A stretch of 64,000 nucleotides of DNA from Henricia sp. BOLD:AAB3569 (GCA_037783545.1 JBBELK010000485.1:372001-436000), one strand, 5' to 3'. Shown: positions 33,885-45,300, numbered from the stretch's first letter. Numbers and translations: made by a program. Notes: generated by a model not told the origin, from the sequence alone.

Positions 33885-34600
33885 TCGCAAAAGAAAGGGC
33901 AAAGGGGAAACAAAAAACAACAAAGGTAAAAAGGTATTAAATAACAAATTACGATTGCCAGTTCCGGTGTGGAAAGATCAACAATTAAGCATTGTGAGAT
34001 TAAACTTTGAACGATGTGCTCGATGCTAAATATTGGACGGACAAAAAATCCGCTGTCCCTCAAATCGAATTCGATACCAAACGATCGAATAAAATGTGTT
34101 AAAAACTCAGTGCCATACGACTGGGTATACGCAAATGTCTATGCCGCCTCAAATAGACGTTTATTGGCCTTCGGTGCGCGCGGAACGCGGAAAAAACAAC
34201 AAAAGTAAAAATGTATTAAATAACAAATTACGATTGCCAGTTCCGGTGTGGAAAGATCAACAATTAAGCGTTGTGAGATTAAACTTTGAACGATGTGCTC
34301 GATGCCAAATATTGGACGGACAAAAAATCCGCTGTCCCTCAAATCGAATTCGATACCAAACGATCGAATAAAATGTGTTATAAACTCAGTACCATACGAC
34401 TGGGTGGACGCAATTAAGCGTTGTGAGATTAAACTTTGAACGATGTGCTCGATGCCAAATATTGGACGGACAAAAAATCCGCTGTCCCTCAAATCGAATT
34501 TGATACCAAACGATCGAATAAAATGTGTTATAAACTCAGTACCATACGACTGGGTGGACGCAAATGTCTATGCCGCCTCAATTAGACGTTTCTGCGATGT
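33885..34600. repeat. Three imperfect tandem copies, ~190-280 bp each
   Basis: Copies start near 33935, 34215 and 34409 and share GATTAAACTTTGAACGATGTG, TATTGGACGGACAAAAAATCC and CGATCGAATAAAATGTGTTA. The longer minus-strand ORF here (34139-34492) is produced by the duplication itself and has no recognised domain. Confidence 0.85.
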
Positions 34601-34980
34601 ACTCTTTCACAACTCCCCAGCCGAGATCAGAACGGTCAGCAAGTCGTATGAGCTTTTGACGTTCCTTGATGGACTTCACGGCGGCGTTCCAGTCGGTCTT
34701 GGCCGAGTCGATGTCAAGGCTGTCAATGTTCTGAATGGCCGACTCGACAAGCGAAAGAAGCTTCTCGCAGTGCTTGTGCTGCTGTTGATGCCGTCGCGTT
34801 TGAACGTCGGAACGTCTGATAAGCGTTGCTTCTTGCAAGCCGATTCGACCTTGAAGTCTAATGACTTAGAAAGGGCCTGGGTAGCGTTCAGTATCTGATC
34901 ACTGCTGGTACCGGACTCCAAACCGCCGACGCCCGGTTCGAGGGAAATGTTCGATGCGGTGCGTGAAGACGTGTGTAGAA
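34578..34980 (-). pseudogene. Gag-like fragment of a DIRS/Ngaro-type element, frameshifted
   Basis: Minus strand. One frame gives ALSKSLDFKVESACKKQ (about 34890-34840). After an indel near 34790 the next frame gives HCEKLLSLVESAIQNID and then KLIRLADRSDLGWGVVKEY (about 34650-34600). The final phrase resembles the N-terminal region of gag-like ORFs in animal DIRS-type elements as I remember them; this assignment needs a search. It lies next to the A1 repeat, where gag should be. Confidence 0.5.
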
Positions 34981-34982
34981 TC

Positions 34983-35126
34983 ATTGTACTGCAAAGTTGA
35001 CACGGTTGACCGAGAGTGAGCTACTGAAGCAAACGTGGCGTTTATATAGCCAGTTGTTATGTAATTCTATTGTGTTCAGTGTGTATACACTGGCACCTGT
35101 CGTTCTAAAACGAAAAGAAATTCCAC
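34983..35126 (-). repeat. A1 repeat (144 bp)
   Basis: Copy of 33593-33736, at the 5' end of the small element on the minus strand. Confidence 0.9.
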
Positions 35127-35180
35127 ATGCAAGTTATGTACATGTACATGCAAATTTAAAGATAATGTCACAAACAACTT

Positions 35181-35320
35181 TTAAAGGCACAGGCTCGTCA
35201 CCAATGCACCTGCGCAAAATTTGTGCCACGAAATACGCAGCTCCATAGCAAAGGCATGGAGCTGCAAATTTCGTGGCACGAATTTGGCGCTCGCGTGCCT
35301 AAAGGCGCCTGTGCCTTTAA
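35181..35320. mobile_element. Short MITE with TTAA target site
   Basis: TTAA (35181-35184) then AGGCACAGGC, and at the other end GCCTGTGCCT then TTAA (35317-35320). It contains a long internal palindrome (about 35216-35285; AATTTGTGCCACGAAAT and complement). A TTAA target fits piggyBac or Kolobok-type elements. A diverged relative lies at about 58192-58475. Confidence 0.8.
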
Positions 35321-35424
35321 GAAACATTTTACGTCAGTGCGTGTTTTTCTTGAGATACGCCGAAGAAAGCGTCCGTGCACGAATACAGCTTCACTAACTA
35401 AAATATCAACTGGGCTGTAGGACT

Positions 35425-36211
35425 TCCCTAAGGATATCGATAATGTGCATAAATCCTTGCCTTGTGAATCTGTATCTCTTGTACGGTACATTTCTTAATC
35501 ATTAGCCTATACAAAAGGTTTACTCTGTCTCTAAAAACCCCTTTGAGCCTGTAGAACACAAGAGTTTTGCTGCTCATGAAAGTAAAACTGTACGGCCGTG
35601 ATGAAAAATTATCATGTACAACTGAATTAAGATTAATTCCACACACAAAACCTTATACTTACAAGTGATTGAGATCACTTGTAAATTTAAGATTGATCAC
35701 CAGTGAATTTTAAGATTGATATCACTCTTAAAGATTTTATGAAACCGATATACACCAATCCGGTAATAAGGTCTTCTTCCCTGTACATCCGCCATAGCTG
35801 GGGGGCTTCCACTGAATGAACTGTATGTTTTTGTTGTTGCTGAAGCTGCATTTGTTTACTTCGAACAAGTTGCGCGTCTTTCCAGGGTTGTGTGCGCGCG
35901 AAGGCGGGCGCGTCGCGTGTACGCAAAGGCGGGCGCGTCGCGTGTACGCAAAGGCGGGCGCGTCGCGTATACGCGAAGGAGGCTCGTTCGTGCATGTAAT
36001 GGATGAGCGCTTTTCGTTCTTACACTAACAGCAACACAAAACGCACAGCCCATGCACTGGACGCCCCCCAGCTATGGCGGAATTTGCAGGGAGGAGATCT
36101 TAGTTACCGGATTGGTGTATAAGATCAATCTTATATTAAAGATTGATCAATGGAGATAAGATAAATTTTCAGGAGATAAGATTATTCTTAAGGTTTTATG
36201 AAACACACCCT
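35425..36211 (-). mobile_element. Harbinger end fragment with transposase N-terminal remnant
   Basis: From 35425 to 35740 and from 36120 to 36211 it matches 62845-63250, i.e. the start of the HARBI1-like gene plus the right terminus. The remnant reading frame (35428-35646, minus) retains VFRDRVNLLYR but is otherwise degraded. It ends with GTTTTATGAAACACACC. A MITE (35751-36119) is inserted into it. Confidence 0.85.
35751..36119. mobile_element. TIR MITE, copy 2 (369 bp)
   Basis: Same TACACCAATCCGG termini and long TIRs as 10221-10546. The internal CGTGTACGCAAAGGCGGGCG minisatellite has about one or two more units, accounting for the extra length. The empty site is preserved at 63150-63170. 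Confidence 0.93.
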
Positions 36212-36384
36212 GGGGGGTGTTTCATAAAGATAAGGAAAAGATTGATCTTATCTTTAAATTTAAGAACACATGCTTTACAATTAATCTTTTCCTACAATTA
36301 ATCATAAAATACCCTTTCATAAAATCAATCTTAGGATCAGATTAATAATCAATCTTAAAACATATTATATTTTCCCCAAATGTT

Positions 36385-36635
36385 ATTGGAAGAGGATGTT
36401 ATGACCTTGACCTTTTAGCAGCATTTTCCAGCCAACTTTTGACAAGCAGCCATCTTGTTTTTCTCCACTGTGTGGTAAGTTTGCATTAAGAATCATACAA
36501 AATGTATGACTTTGGTTGTCTGTATGTCACTGGGAGAGCATTATGTAAACATAGCTTGAGTTACTGCATTAAATTTTGTGTTTGATCATAGACTGTGGTT
36601 TTTAAGATGGTTTTTAAAGTAAGTTTTGGGAAAAA
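36385..36635 (+). repeat. Dispersed repeat, copy 2
   Basis: Diverged copy of 31459-31712, same orientation. The family borders are unclear. Confidence 0.8.
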
Positions 36636-36639
36636 TTTA

Positions 36640-37254
36640 TGTGCATGGTGTGTGCAAAGGCGCGTTACGAACCGCGTGAGGGCGCTGTTCCATCGGCCAC
36701 GCAAAATACCCTACGGTAGTTGTGTTAACAATTTGCGTATTTACTCTGTACATAAAACAGTCGTTTGCAGCTAGTACGTCACCGGTGACTCGGCTTTTTT
36801 GTGGTGTACTTAAAATAGAAATGACGACAGTCAAAATGGTGGGAAGTTTAACTGGATATGACGTCGACAACTTTGTGAAACGTCTGCTCAAAGTTTTTGT
36901 CGCGTAATTTTAAGTGGTCAGGTATAATAATTTATCGTAATTTTATATTATTTTGATAAAGGTGGTGATCATTGATCTGAACATGTGAATCATTTGGAAA
37001 TAAACGACTGCTGAGAAGAGTTATTAGGTGTAATATTTGCCGAACGCGGGAAGCACTTTTTGACCGCGTCGCGATAGACATGTTGTGGGCGTTTCGTGGC
37101 GCGAACCCGGCGGTTGCTATAGACGCGCGGCCTGCGCTGTGTGGGGCATTCTCGTACTGTTTTCACGGTGCATATGGTTGGTCTTCAGAGCCAACAGACA
37201 AGTTTCCTCGAGATAATTCCTAGTAAAAGGAGTCCTTGTTAGGATACCACAATC
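36640..37254 (+). promoter_or_regulatory. CpG-rich upstream region of the spliced transposase-like gene
   Basis: About 600 bp before the ATG at 37255. CpG content rises at 37040-37150 (GCGTCGCGATAGACA, GGCGCGAACCCGGCGG). There is no clear TATA box. Assignment as promoter is by position only. Confidence 0.35.
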
Positions 37255-40200
37255 ATGACAATGGGTGAGTACATTTACATTGATTTATTAATATAAGTAT
37301 AATCTTTTCTGTGCAATAAATAACAACTTTTGAGAGGTATTTCAGTAAATTTTGATGGGTGGGAGGTGATAAATTTTTGTTTTGTTTTTTTAAATCTAGG
37401 CCTAAACTCCACTTCTTTTTTAAATTTTACACTGGCATAAACTTGTATAAAGTATTATGGTTTTGTTCTTGTAACAAAGCCATGGATATTTTATCAGGTT
37501 TAATAGTATCGGGCTCACCACCCGTAGGGAACCCCTGCCCAAATTTGTATTTATTTATTTTATTAAATACCCCTTGAGTGGTAAGGATGAGTACTTGGCT
37601 TTTCAATTTTTTTTTTATTTGGAGAATGTCTTGAAACACAAACATGATATAGGTTAGCTCTGGGGTAAATTAAATGCTGAAGCATTAATTTTTATTTTTA
37701 CAAAATTGTAGGCTAGTGAAATTATAACATTTTATCAGGTATATTGGTACTGGGTTTACCATTTAATAGGAAAACTTCTATTTATTTTTTATTGAAATAA
37801 GTCAAAGCGCTTCAAAGTTAATTTTAAACATATTACATCTTTTTTAAAAACTTTTCAATTCTTTTATTTAGAGAGTACATCTGGTGGCCTTGACAACCAC
37901 ATTGGCGACTACTGTAGAGAAGCGGATATAACACTCCAGAAACTTCAAAACCAAGACATCCCCTGCATACTGCAAAGTGGACTTACAAATGGAGCAGCAA
38001 TTGAACTTCTCAGTCTCATGGAAAAGGGTTACACGCAAGAAAACATTTACCAGTGGATTAAACAACTGTACAAGGACAATGACATGTGGACTGAACCATC
38101 CAAGGCCAACTTATTCTCAGCCCTTCACCGAATCAAAACAGTCCACAAGCGATTGAAAAAGAACAGGACTACACAAGGACAGAGTCTTGAAAACTTTCTT
38201 GTCAGCCCATTTCTCCTACCAGCATCATCGGCAACAAACTCCAAAACAAAACAGCCCTCTAAACAGTCACGCAAAAGAAAATATGAGTGCAGCGAGTGTC
38301 AAGCGCTAGGTGAAGCTGTTACCAAATTGGCCAGGGAGTTCAATGAACAGAGAGCAGCTGCAGAGGATGCACACAGGAATAGTGCAAGACTTAAAGATGA
38401 ATGTGCACATCTCAAAAACCAGAAGCGGAAATACCTGCAATCCATAAGACGGAAAGAAATGCAGCTGAGTAAAATGAAGATGAAATTCAAACAGCAAACA
38501 AAAGAAGCTCGCCAAAACTAAAAGAAAAATACTTCAGGAGAAAGTCAGCCATCTTCAAGACAAAATAAGGAAACTTCAAACCCACAAGCGCAACATTGTT
38601 TATCGCAACAAAATGAAGCAATCTCACTCCAAAGCAGTTGATTCTTCTCGTCTTAAAGATGCACTACTTCAAGCTCAATGTAGAGCTATTTCACTGGAAC
38701 AAGAGAATGCCAAACTGATGGAGGAACTACAAATGGAACAATCCGAAAAAATATCAACAATGCGCGATGGGAAAACCTTCAACTCGGCAGTAAGAGAATG
38801 CGTTTACTTTTGTGCTAGTCGACAGGTTTCAGCTAAGAATACATCCCCAGTTATCAAGTTCTGTGTTGAAAAACTGTCTGGCAAACAACTTGGAAAGCTG
38901 CCCGATGAAAGCACATGCAAGAGCATGATACCCGAAATGAGGGAACTCAGTAAATTTCAACTAGGAGAGGAGCTTGAATTAGCAGCTGAAACAACGGTGA
39001 AATATGACGGCACAACCAAGAAACGTAGACATTTCAGCGAAATCCAAATTTCAACCAAATCTTCAACCTACACAGTTGGAATAAAGGAGATGGCAGGTGG
39101 TAATGCTACTTCATACGTGGAGACCATTAACACAAGATTAGAATGCATACAATCATCATGTGACAAACCTGGACTGAAGCAAAAAAATATTGATAACATT
39201 TCCAACACAATGACGGACAGGCACATTGTCAATAAAGCTGCCAACAAGAAGCTTGCCGAGCAACTGAGCGTCACACCCACTGGTGATGAAGCCACTTTAA
39301 ATAATTTGTATTGCGGTATGCACCCTCTGGACACCTTCGCCAAATCTGCAGAAAAAAACTGTCAAAAATTGGGAGAAAGACCACAACACATCAACAGATG
39401 CAATGAGCTTTAAAAGTAGGGGAAGCAGTGATGCGTACATGTATGCTTTAATGCAGTCACTTGGCCGCCTCTGCTTCAAAGATGGAGCTGGTTTTCCGGC
39501 AGAAGTAAAAGCTCACCTACAAATGAATGGTGTACACAAGAACCCTCTTCAGTCCATCATTGGGAATCGGTTCCATGTGTACTTTTTGAATGGTGGCGCC
39601 TGCTTCTTTCTAAAACATCTCATACTTGACTTTCTGAATAAAGTGTGGTCCCCAAGCAATGAGTGCTTAAAGGCAGTCAGGCATGACTTGGAAATGGAGC
39701 ACTGCATCGTGGAGTGTAGAGCCCTTGGCTAACTGGTCCATGGATGCGCCTCATTGAACGGGACGTAGGAATCTTGGAACTGAATCAGTACTACTCTGCA
39801 GCAGTCGAGGCCCTCAAAGAGTTTAGCAAGGATGCGCATACAGTCGTGAATGGAACAGCACCACCTGTATTCCCTAATGTGCCAATGAAAAAGGATGAGA
39901 TTTTTCAAGAGCTTACTAAAGAATCCAACTTGGACACACAGACAAGTGAATTGTTGCAAAAAGTGTTTGCAAGCATCCAGGAGGATTGCTTACGTCAGTT
40001 ACATGAACAGCTTCCAGGAGGCAAGTTCAGCGAACCGACTGCAGAAGTGAGAAGACAAGCCGAGTCTTGTATTGGCAACAATATAAGTGGAGAGAGGGTG
40101 TTTGGTCAGTTAGATCACCAGTTGAAAAGAGCCCCAAATGCCAATGTAACATACAGCGAATCAAAACTTATGTACTCGAATAATAAAACAGAAAGCTGGT

Positions 40201-40879
40201 TCAGCAAGAAAGCTAACGCAAAAGAGGACATGTTGAACACTGCAAGAAAAAAAGCTAGGTTTGCCAAGCACTGCGACCAAAACAGACAACGGGATATTGA
40301 ACAACAACGACAGCAGGGTCTCAGGGACAAAAGACAGGGAATGGAAAGAAAAGAGGAAACTTCACGGGAAACGCGAGAGGCACTTATTGACGAACTGTCT
40401 AAACATGGAGGAATCTGGAAATCAGAGGAACAAATGAATGCTGCGCTGAAAGACAATTCCAACGGACAGCAAATTTTTGCCCTCAAAGTGCAAATGAACG
40501 TCAGAAAAAAATCTTGCAACAAAAAGCTCCCAATGACTTGTTTGCGTTTTCCAGCAACAGGAAACCTCACAGCGTTGCACTTTTGAAGGCAAATCTTGTA
40601 CAACTAATGCAAACTGCAATGCAACAGCCAGTTGACAACACCCTTGAGCAAGCTCTAGGCAATCCATTCAGCCTGGTAGGGAGGGAAATACAGCATCTGT
40701 GGACAGATGAAAAAGGAGAGTGTTGGTGGAATGGCACAATCAAAAGCAGAATGGATGACACTGAGGAATTCCTCATCGAGTACCAACAGAATGATCAGTC
40801 AGCAAACAAGATTGCTGTTTACTTAGAGCTTTCTGAAATTGTCGCAGATTTACGAAGTGGAGATCTAAAGCTAGTTTAA
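37255..40879 (+). pseudogene. Spliced transposase-like gene of an unassigned animal family, frameshifted
   Basis: Exon 1 (ATG at 37255, ATG ACA ATG G|GTGAGT) joins in phase to exon 2 after TTTATTTAG at 37872, so one intron is credible. Exon 2 runs to 40879 but needs four 1-bp-type frame changes, near 38505, 39375, 39725 and 40505; two are in A runs. Content: a helical region ending NFLVSPFLLP (about 38200), a long Lys/Glu-rich coiled coil (38290-38760), then a DDE-like candidate core. In that core VKYDGTTKKRRHF could hold the first Asp, NTMTDRHIVNKAANK the second, and GMHPLDTFA and GNRFHVYFLNGG are conserved-looking blocks. The C-terminal tail is basic and helical. I half-recognise these blocks from uncharacterised multicopy animal proteins but cannot name the family. 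AATAAA follows at about 40905. Confidence 0.65.
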
Positions 40880-40962
40880 AGGTATTGAAGTTTTAATACA
40901 TCCAATAAAAATGACATGCACTGTAGCTTTAATAGCATGACAATTTTTTGTATCAATTTACC

Positions 40963-41183
40963 AGGGGGCAATTTCATAAAGCTATTTAACAGAAACATTT
41001 GCTTCAATCAAAAATTTGCTTGCTTTATAAAAATGGGTTTCACTCCAAATCCTATGTGATGTGTATTACAATTTTGCTTAAACACAAGTTGGCATACTTT
41101 TACCTGTAACCCATTTATTATAAAGCAAACAAATTTGATTCAGCACATTTTTCTTCTAAGAAGCTTGGTGAAATTGGCCCCAG
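40963..41183. mobile_element. MITE with GGGGCAATTTCA-type TIRs
   Basis: Begins CAGGGGGCAATTTCATAAAGC and ends GCTTGGTGAAATTGGCCCCAG. The internal arms are also complementary (TTGCTTTATAA.AAATGGG / CCCATTTATTATAAAGCAA). About 220 bp, no coding capacity; Harbinger-like ends by look. Confidence 0.75.
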
Positions 41184-41429
41184 AACACTTACCTATTTTG
41201 TGCACTTTTTTTCACCAGATTTTCAGGAAAAAAATGTACAATCTTGCATAATGTTCATAGAAATAAAGGTTTAGTTCTATAATTTTATTTTTGTCAGCAA
41301 GTTAGGTTTTTGTGGTCATTGTGTAAGACGAAAATTAGTGAAAGGTAGGTAATCCTGTATTCTGATTGATTTACGAGTACTTTCCAAGCGTTTTAAATTA
41401 TTTTTTCCCTGTTTTATGTGAGTTGACCT

Positions 41430-41545
41430 TTGACCCGACCCCTGACCCGACCTGTGACCCGACCCGTGACATGACCTGTGACCCGACCCGTGACCGGACT
41501 GTGACCCGACCCGTGACCCGACCCATGACCCGACGGCCGACCCCT
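41430..41545. repeat. TGACCCGACC minisatellite
   Basis: About a dozen imperfect units of TGACCCGACC(C/T)G. It creates artificial ORFs on both strands. Confidence 0.9.
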
Positions 41546-42310
41546 GTTGACGTTGATTAGAAAGATGACTCTCCGGAATGTAAGGTAAGGATAAAGGTAA
41601 GTATTTTATATGCACCTGCCATTTACCTGTGTGTACATATATGTAATCTATTACATGCATAATAACATTATGCTATACACATTATATACACATAGCCATC
41701 TCATGCCGCTTACCCTTGAAATCGTCATATCTCCGGAAAGCAGCGACATACAAAGGTCATCTTTGGCTCATTTTGCAGCAAATTATGTGCTCTTTCAGAA
41801 TAACTACATATATATTAAATTAAATGTTTTCTAAAAAAAATCAATCCTGCCTAGCCGCCGCCAAAGCCTGCGTCAGTGCGTGTGTCATTGTGTGTGTGGG
41901 CAGTGCCACGCCGCTAATTCAGCAGTATAGACCTAACCTAAGTCAGGGCTACGATAGGGCTAGGCTAGGCCTAAGCTATTTCTAACAATATTTTTTATAG
42001 ACCTTCAATGTATATAGGCCTAACAAAAAATGATAAGAGCAGCCTAGACTAGTCTAGGTAGGATGGCCTAGCTAGCCTAGGGCTCTAGGCTAGGCTAGGT
42101 AGCCCTAGCCTAGCCTTTGTTGATCGCATGGTTATTTACACTCACAAAAAGACAACCCTTAACAGAAAAACAAGACTTGAAAGATTTCAGTTCTCTGCAG
42201 TCTGCTGGACCTAGGCTATGGCATTTTTTACTAATTTTCACGAAAACAAAATAGTTCAAGAATCAACCACCTACTACCTAGGCCTACCTCTTTTTCTTTG
42301 ATACTTAAAA
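41546..42310. other. Intergenic, low-complexity GGCTAGGCCTA stretch
   Basis: CTAGGCTAGG-rich sequence at about 41930-42115. No gene seen. Confidence 0.4.
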
Positions 42311-42552
42311 AAACATGTCCCGAGACAGAAATGTTGCAAATGCGAGAAATCATTGGAAATTCCCTTTGTGGCGGGGGAGTCCGCGTACACGGTCTCGCAG
42401 TGCAGTACACTCAATCAAACGAGCGCCGTGCTGATACGGCGCGTGTTGCATTCTGCATAACGAGCTGCGAGCTCGGTACTCGGACTCGGCCACTACGAAA
42501 GGAATCCCCGATAAGTCTCACAATTGCAACATTTCTGTTTCGGGACATGTTT
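42311..42552. mobile_element. MITE with ~50-bp TIRs (AAACATGTCCCGA)
   Basis: Starts AAACATGTCCCGAGACAGAAATG and ends with the complement (CATTTCTGTTTCGGGACATGTTT in mirrored order). TIR homology continues through GTTGCAA and the GGAATTCC/GGAATCCCC region. The centre is CpG-rich. 242 bp, non-coding. Confidence 0.88.
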
Positions 42553-43069
42553 GTCAGTATGTTTGATACGTATCAAAAGATAATAAAAGTGGTTTTCGTG
42601 AAAATGATTTTAAAAAGTTGCTGAGTTGACATCCGCCTCATAGGTTTACGTACATTTGGCCAGGCAATTTTGTCATCCAATCCCATAATACATTGAGAAC
42701 GTCATAAAGGTTTATCCAGTTTTACATAAAGTTTCTGTCACGTCTGTGGTAATCTGCTATTGCTTTTTTTTCCCTTAATTGTTAATTTCTTGTAGAATTC
42801 AAACGAGGGAAAAAATGATATTATACGCAGGAAACTACAAGAGTTGTCAAAGGGTGCATAATAAGTTAGCATGATCAACCTGTGTGCTTGTTGTACATGT
42901 AGCTGTTTTGTGTAATCGTATTTTTATAACCCTACATCCCCTCATCACTACCCCTAGGCCCACCCAAAACAAAATGCAAACCCAATTCTCTCCATTAAAA
43001 AAACCATTTCTATAATAATTAAACACTTGTAATAAGTTGTTTTTATTTTCCAGCAGATACTGTAGGGGA

Positions 43070-44072
43070 GATCCAGGAGAGTTGAGCCATTTTTTTTTAT
43101 TTTGGACAATATTTCTCTAAATTTGTGATTAGGGCGAAAACGTTTATATTCATATTGAAGTACAACTATTATGTTACTATATTGTCAGGGGTAATGCTTT
43201 TCCAGATGATTGCATATCGCATCAATATTTCATTCAAAAAAAGTTGTCAAGTGGCACAAGTCTCCTGCAAGGTGAGGAGAGTTGAGCATATCCTTAAGGA
43301 GAGTTGAGCCACCCTGAGGAGAGTTGTGCCATTGTGAAAATGGTAAGAAGCAAAGCCATGTTTAGCTTGTTAATGGCCTGGTGCAAACTGTAGGTGTGAA
43401 AGTCATGTGTGGGTCAAGGGTCAGGATTGTTCAAATGACATTTGCACACGGTAAAATATGTATGGGATGGGCGTTTCTTATCCTAAACATCTTTGACAAG
43501 TTCATGGTTAAAAGATGGGTAGCTGGGACACTAGCGTGCAACAAATTACAATACTAAATATCATACAGGTACCTTCACAATCACTTCTTTAAGAAATTAT
43601 CAATCATGTAAAAAAGCTTTTTTAAATTATAGTCAACACAGTTCTTTAGTGGCACTTTATTCGTGTGGGTTACTCAACGTCCTCACACTTTAAACGATAG
43701 CTAAATTACAAATGGCAAAATATCCATGAGAAAAGACAATAACAACTATCAAACTTTATACAAAATAAGTAAAACTCTTCAAGTTCCTGCTGTCAGTAGT
43801 GCAGCTAGGAAGCATGTTAGTAGATACATGTAAGTATATATTTCCCCCCAATGTCAAATGTCTTTATGTGTGTCTATGGAATCATGTGATCAGGGCGCTA
43901 TAAGTTCCTAAGATTGAAGTTCAGATGATGTTTAGATGTAGTCATACATTTTAGTAACAAAGAATACTGATAACATTTTAAAACTGTAAACGATAGACAT
44001 TACATTATCCTGACAATCATTAATCTAATTGGAACCAGGAGAGTTGAGCCATGGATCAACTCTCCTTAGATC
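43070..44072. mobile_element. Putative 1-kb TIR element with GGAGAGTTGAGCC repeats
   Basis: The left end GATCCAGGAGAGTTGAGCCAT and right end (complement) GATCTAAGGAGAGTTGATCCAT form about 22-bp TIRs. Three internal copies of AGGAGAGTTG(A/T)GC lie at 43276-43331. No coding capacity seen. Target duplication not evident. Confidence 0.65.
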
Positions 44073-45300
44073 GGCCATTTTGACATGTGACTTAATTGCC
44101 ATTATACTGTTGGGTCAAATTCAATCAAAATCACCATAATGAAACTACATTGTATAGGCTACATATTGCAAACATTACTATGAAAGTAATTGCTAACATG
44201 TGAGTAATAGAAAGGGTCTTGCCTGTAATTCAAAAATCCACTTTTTAGTGCAATTTAGGTTTTTTTTGTTCACCTCGTCTCTATGGAGCTGCTATTTCCT
44301 CTGCTGAGATATTTGAGAATCGTAAAAACCACTATTAAAGCACTACATCATTAGTGCAATTACCCAAAATCGTACTTACCGTAGCAAGTTGTTGGTCAAA
44401 ACAATGTGAATGCCCAATAAAGTTATTTCACCCGAGAAGAGATACACAAATGTATTTTTTTAAAGAACATTAAATTGAGATGGTTTTGAAAAATGAGTGT
44501 GTTCTTGTACTTTGGCAGTACATAGATACATTGCAAATACATTGTGGATTTTCACAATTATGCTTCATCTGTGATGTTTTAAAATTTGGGGATTTAGTTT
44601 GCTGTTATTATTTTAATCCACATAAATATGTCAGTCATTTCGAAAACCGGTTAAAAGAGACTTTGTTTGGAAAACTTTGTGGGAAGTTAGAATCTTCAGG
44701 TTAATTTAAAACATGTTTAAACATTTTTATGAAAATGGGGTAGCTACATGTGTATCCTTGGCAAAACCAGAAAAGAATTTCTATTGCATGTTTAGGACAT
44801 AATGGAAAGAGAGTCCTCTTTGTCACATCATAGATGCAATGCAGTTTAGACCTCTAAGCACGCCCAAGTTATGATGTAGTGTCTGTTCGATTTGGGTGCA
44901 GCGCACCTCCAAAAAGATTTATTTTTTATTTATGTTTTTCTACAAACATAAAAGTCCTTTGCTTTCAAATACGAAATCAACAGAAACAAATTATACATGC
45001 CCAAGTCTGACTCCTATGTTTGTTCCGCAACTTGTCCAACCTCCTTTCTTCTGTTTCAAAAAGTCTTCCGAGATAGAAGAAAGAGGGTTCACCGCACACC
45101 GCGCACCATAGACCAAACACGGGAAATAAGACTTGGGCAAGTCTACTATAGCAAGGCGCAAAAACAGCCATATCAAAACGATGTTTTTCACAGGGTTGCC
45201 GATGTCTAAAATACCAAGTATAATGTTTTGTGCTGAGAATCACGGAGAATATTTTAAGGTTATTTATTATATACAGCCTTTTTTTTTCATTTATAAATAA
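44073..45300. other. Upstream region of the Myb/SANT-like gene
   Basis: AT-rich. The missing first exon of the Myb/SANT-like gene should lie here, but I could not find the expected N-terminal helix. Small ORFs at 44480 and 44896 show no domain. Confidence 0.4.

Larger units (their letters stand above)
33049..35126 (-). mobile_element. Small decayed YR-retroelement-like unit with split direct repeats
   Basis: Minus-strand order: A1 (35126-34983), gag-like fragment (34980-34578), tandem internal repeats (34600-33885), B1 (33871-33737) directly joined to A2 (33736-33593), 409 bp, then B2 (33183-33049). A copies are 144 bp and B copies 135 bp and look identical by eye. The A1-x-B1A2-x-B2 order is the split-direct-repeat layout of PAT/Ngaro-type elements. 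RT and recombinase are absent, so this would be a non-autonomous internal-deletion form. Confidence 0.65.

Noticed and set aside
34139..34492. 117-codon minus-strand ORF with internal repeats
   Set aside because: It is open because of the tandem duplication of a 190-280-bp block; no recognisable domain.
41366..41660. ORFs on both strands over the TGACCCGACC repeats
   Set aside because: Open frames created by a minisatellite of simple composition.
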